Below, in pieces: positions 4,708-5,106 of a DNA stretch of 5,106 bases (the stretch's first letter is position 1; the number at the start of each line of letters is the position of its first letter). A model generated the notes under the pieces. That model made no database searches, was not told where the DNA came from, and was given only the letters and a program-made list of their open reading frames with translations. The DNA lies in contig JAQGMN010000447.1 in assembly GCA_028292345.1 (NCBI GenBank), positions 1 through 5,106 of the forward strand, written 5' to 3'. Made by a program: the position numbers and the translations under genes. The DNA comes from Polaromonas sp. Lineage in GTDB: Bacteria > Pseudomonadota > Gammaproteobacteria > Burkholderiales > Burkholderiaceae_C.

Positions 4708-5106
4708 TTATTCGCGTTCGCCGCCCATGATGCCCAGCAGGGCCAGCAGCGCCTGGAACACATTGAAGATGTCCAGGTACAGGCGCAGGGTGGCGCTGAT
4801 GTAGTTGGTCTCGCCGCCGTCCAGGATCTGCTTCAGGTCATACAGCATGTAGGCGCTGAAGATGCCGATCACCGCGACCGAGATCGCCATCATGCCGGCA
4901 GTCGAGCCGACGAAGATGTTGACGATCGAGCCCACCATCACCACCAGCGCGCCGACAAACAGCCATTTGCCCATGCCAGAGATGTCGCGCTTGATCACGC
5001 TGGCCAGCGTCGCCATCACGAAGAACACGCCGGCCGTGCCGCCCATGGCCGTCATGATCAGCTGCGAGCCGTTGCTGAAGCCCAGGATCATGCCGATCAT
5101 GCGCGA
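4708..5106 (-). CDS. Bax inhibitor-1 / YccA-family inner-membrane protein, C-terminal part (5' end beyond window)
   Basis: The last 132 residues of a polytopic membrane protein are visible, open to the right edge, so the ATG at 5100 is internal rather than the start. Hydrophobic segments lie at about 15-37, 45-67, 70-88 and 105-127 of the visible part. The BI-1 (UPF0005/TMBIM) family signature is present: SAYMLYDLKQIL (84-95) and LRLYLDIFNVFQALLALLG (107-125). D90 and D112 correspond to the conserved aspartate pair that forms the pH-sensing latch in bacterial BI-1 homologues such as YetJ. Relatives include E. coli YbhL and YccA; YccA modulates the FtsH protease, while YetJ-like members leak calcium. 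Which role applies here cannot be told. Full members have about 220-235 residues, so roughly 90-100 residues are missing from the window. The gene converges on rlmD and ends at a shared terminator. Confidence 0.93.
   Translation of the reverse strand, partial: SRMIGMILGFSNGSQLIMTAMGGTAGVFFVMATLASVIKRDISGMGKWLFVGALVVMVGSIVNIFVGSTAGMMAISVAVIGIFSAYMLYDLKQILDGGETNYISATLRLYLDIFNVFQALLALLGIMGGERE

Noticed and set aside
3069..4763. 564-codon open frame on the minus strand across rlmD
   Set aside because: It is antisense to a gene with all RlmD motifs, is rich in His/Arg/Gln as expected for a GC-rich reverse-frame shadow, and covers both terminator arms.
5098..5100. ATG near the right edge as the start of the BI-1 gene
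   Set aside because: The frame continues open to 5106, and the family needs about 90 more residues upstream, so this Met is internal.

Overview
The window is ordinary core chromosome from a high-GC betaproteobacterium. The best match is Burkholderiales, probably Comamonadaceae (Polaromonas- or Rhodoferax-like). This rests on protein flavour (SurE with EHNNSAKSNAL, long-tailed Pcm, RlmD with a CX9CX2C cluster motif), on gene order, and on two short palindromic repeats that resemble, from memory, elements scattered through Comamonadaceae genomes. The genus is inference.

Layout. Positions 1-212 (minus) hold the first 70 codons of a quinone-oxidoreductase-like MDR dehydrogenase that runs off the left edge. 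A 156-bp divergent intergenic region follows. A plus-strand cluster surE (369-1154), pcm (1168-2022), nlpD (2069-2974) has gaps of 13 and 46 bp and ends at a strong intrinsic terminator (2991-3026). A 193-bp spacer with a palindromic repeat and promoter-like sequences leads to rlmD (3168-4643, plus). rlmD converges on a BI-1/YccA-family membrane protein gene (4708-5106, minus, 5' end outside the window), with a bidirectional terminator between them (4663-4690).

How the genes work together. surE-pcm-nlpD is the classic stationary-phase/repair neighbourhood: a nucleotide phosphatase, a repair methyltransferase for isoaspartyl damage, and an outer-membrane lipoprotein with a degenerate LytM domain that would activate a cell-wall amidase. 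In many gamma- and betaproteobacteria rpoS follows nlpD. Here the space is only 193 bp, so rpoS is not at this site. rlmD makes a 23S rRNA m5U modification and is transcriptionally separate.

No new defence, mobile or biosynthetic system is visible. The most interesting points are a palindromic repeat that appears to have been captured in frame inside rlmD, a second copy of similar architecture supplying a promoter-like sequence upstream of rlmD, the missing rpoS, and -10-like hexamers 5-6 nt before the surE and rlmD start codons without a Shine-Dalgarno, suggesting leaderless mRNAs.
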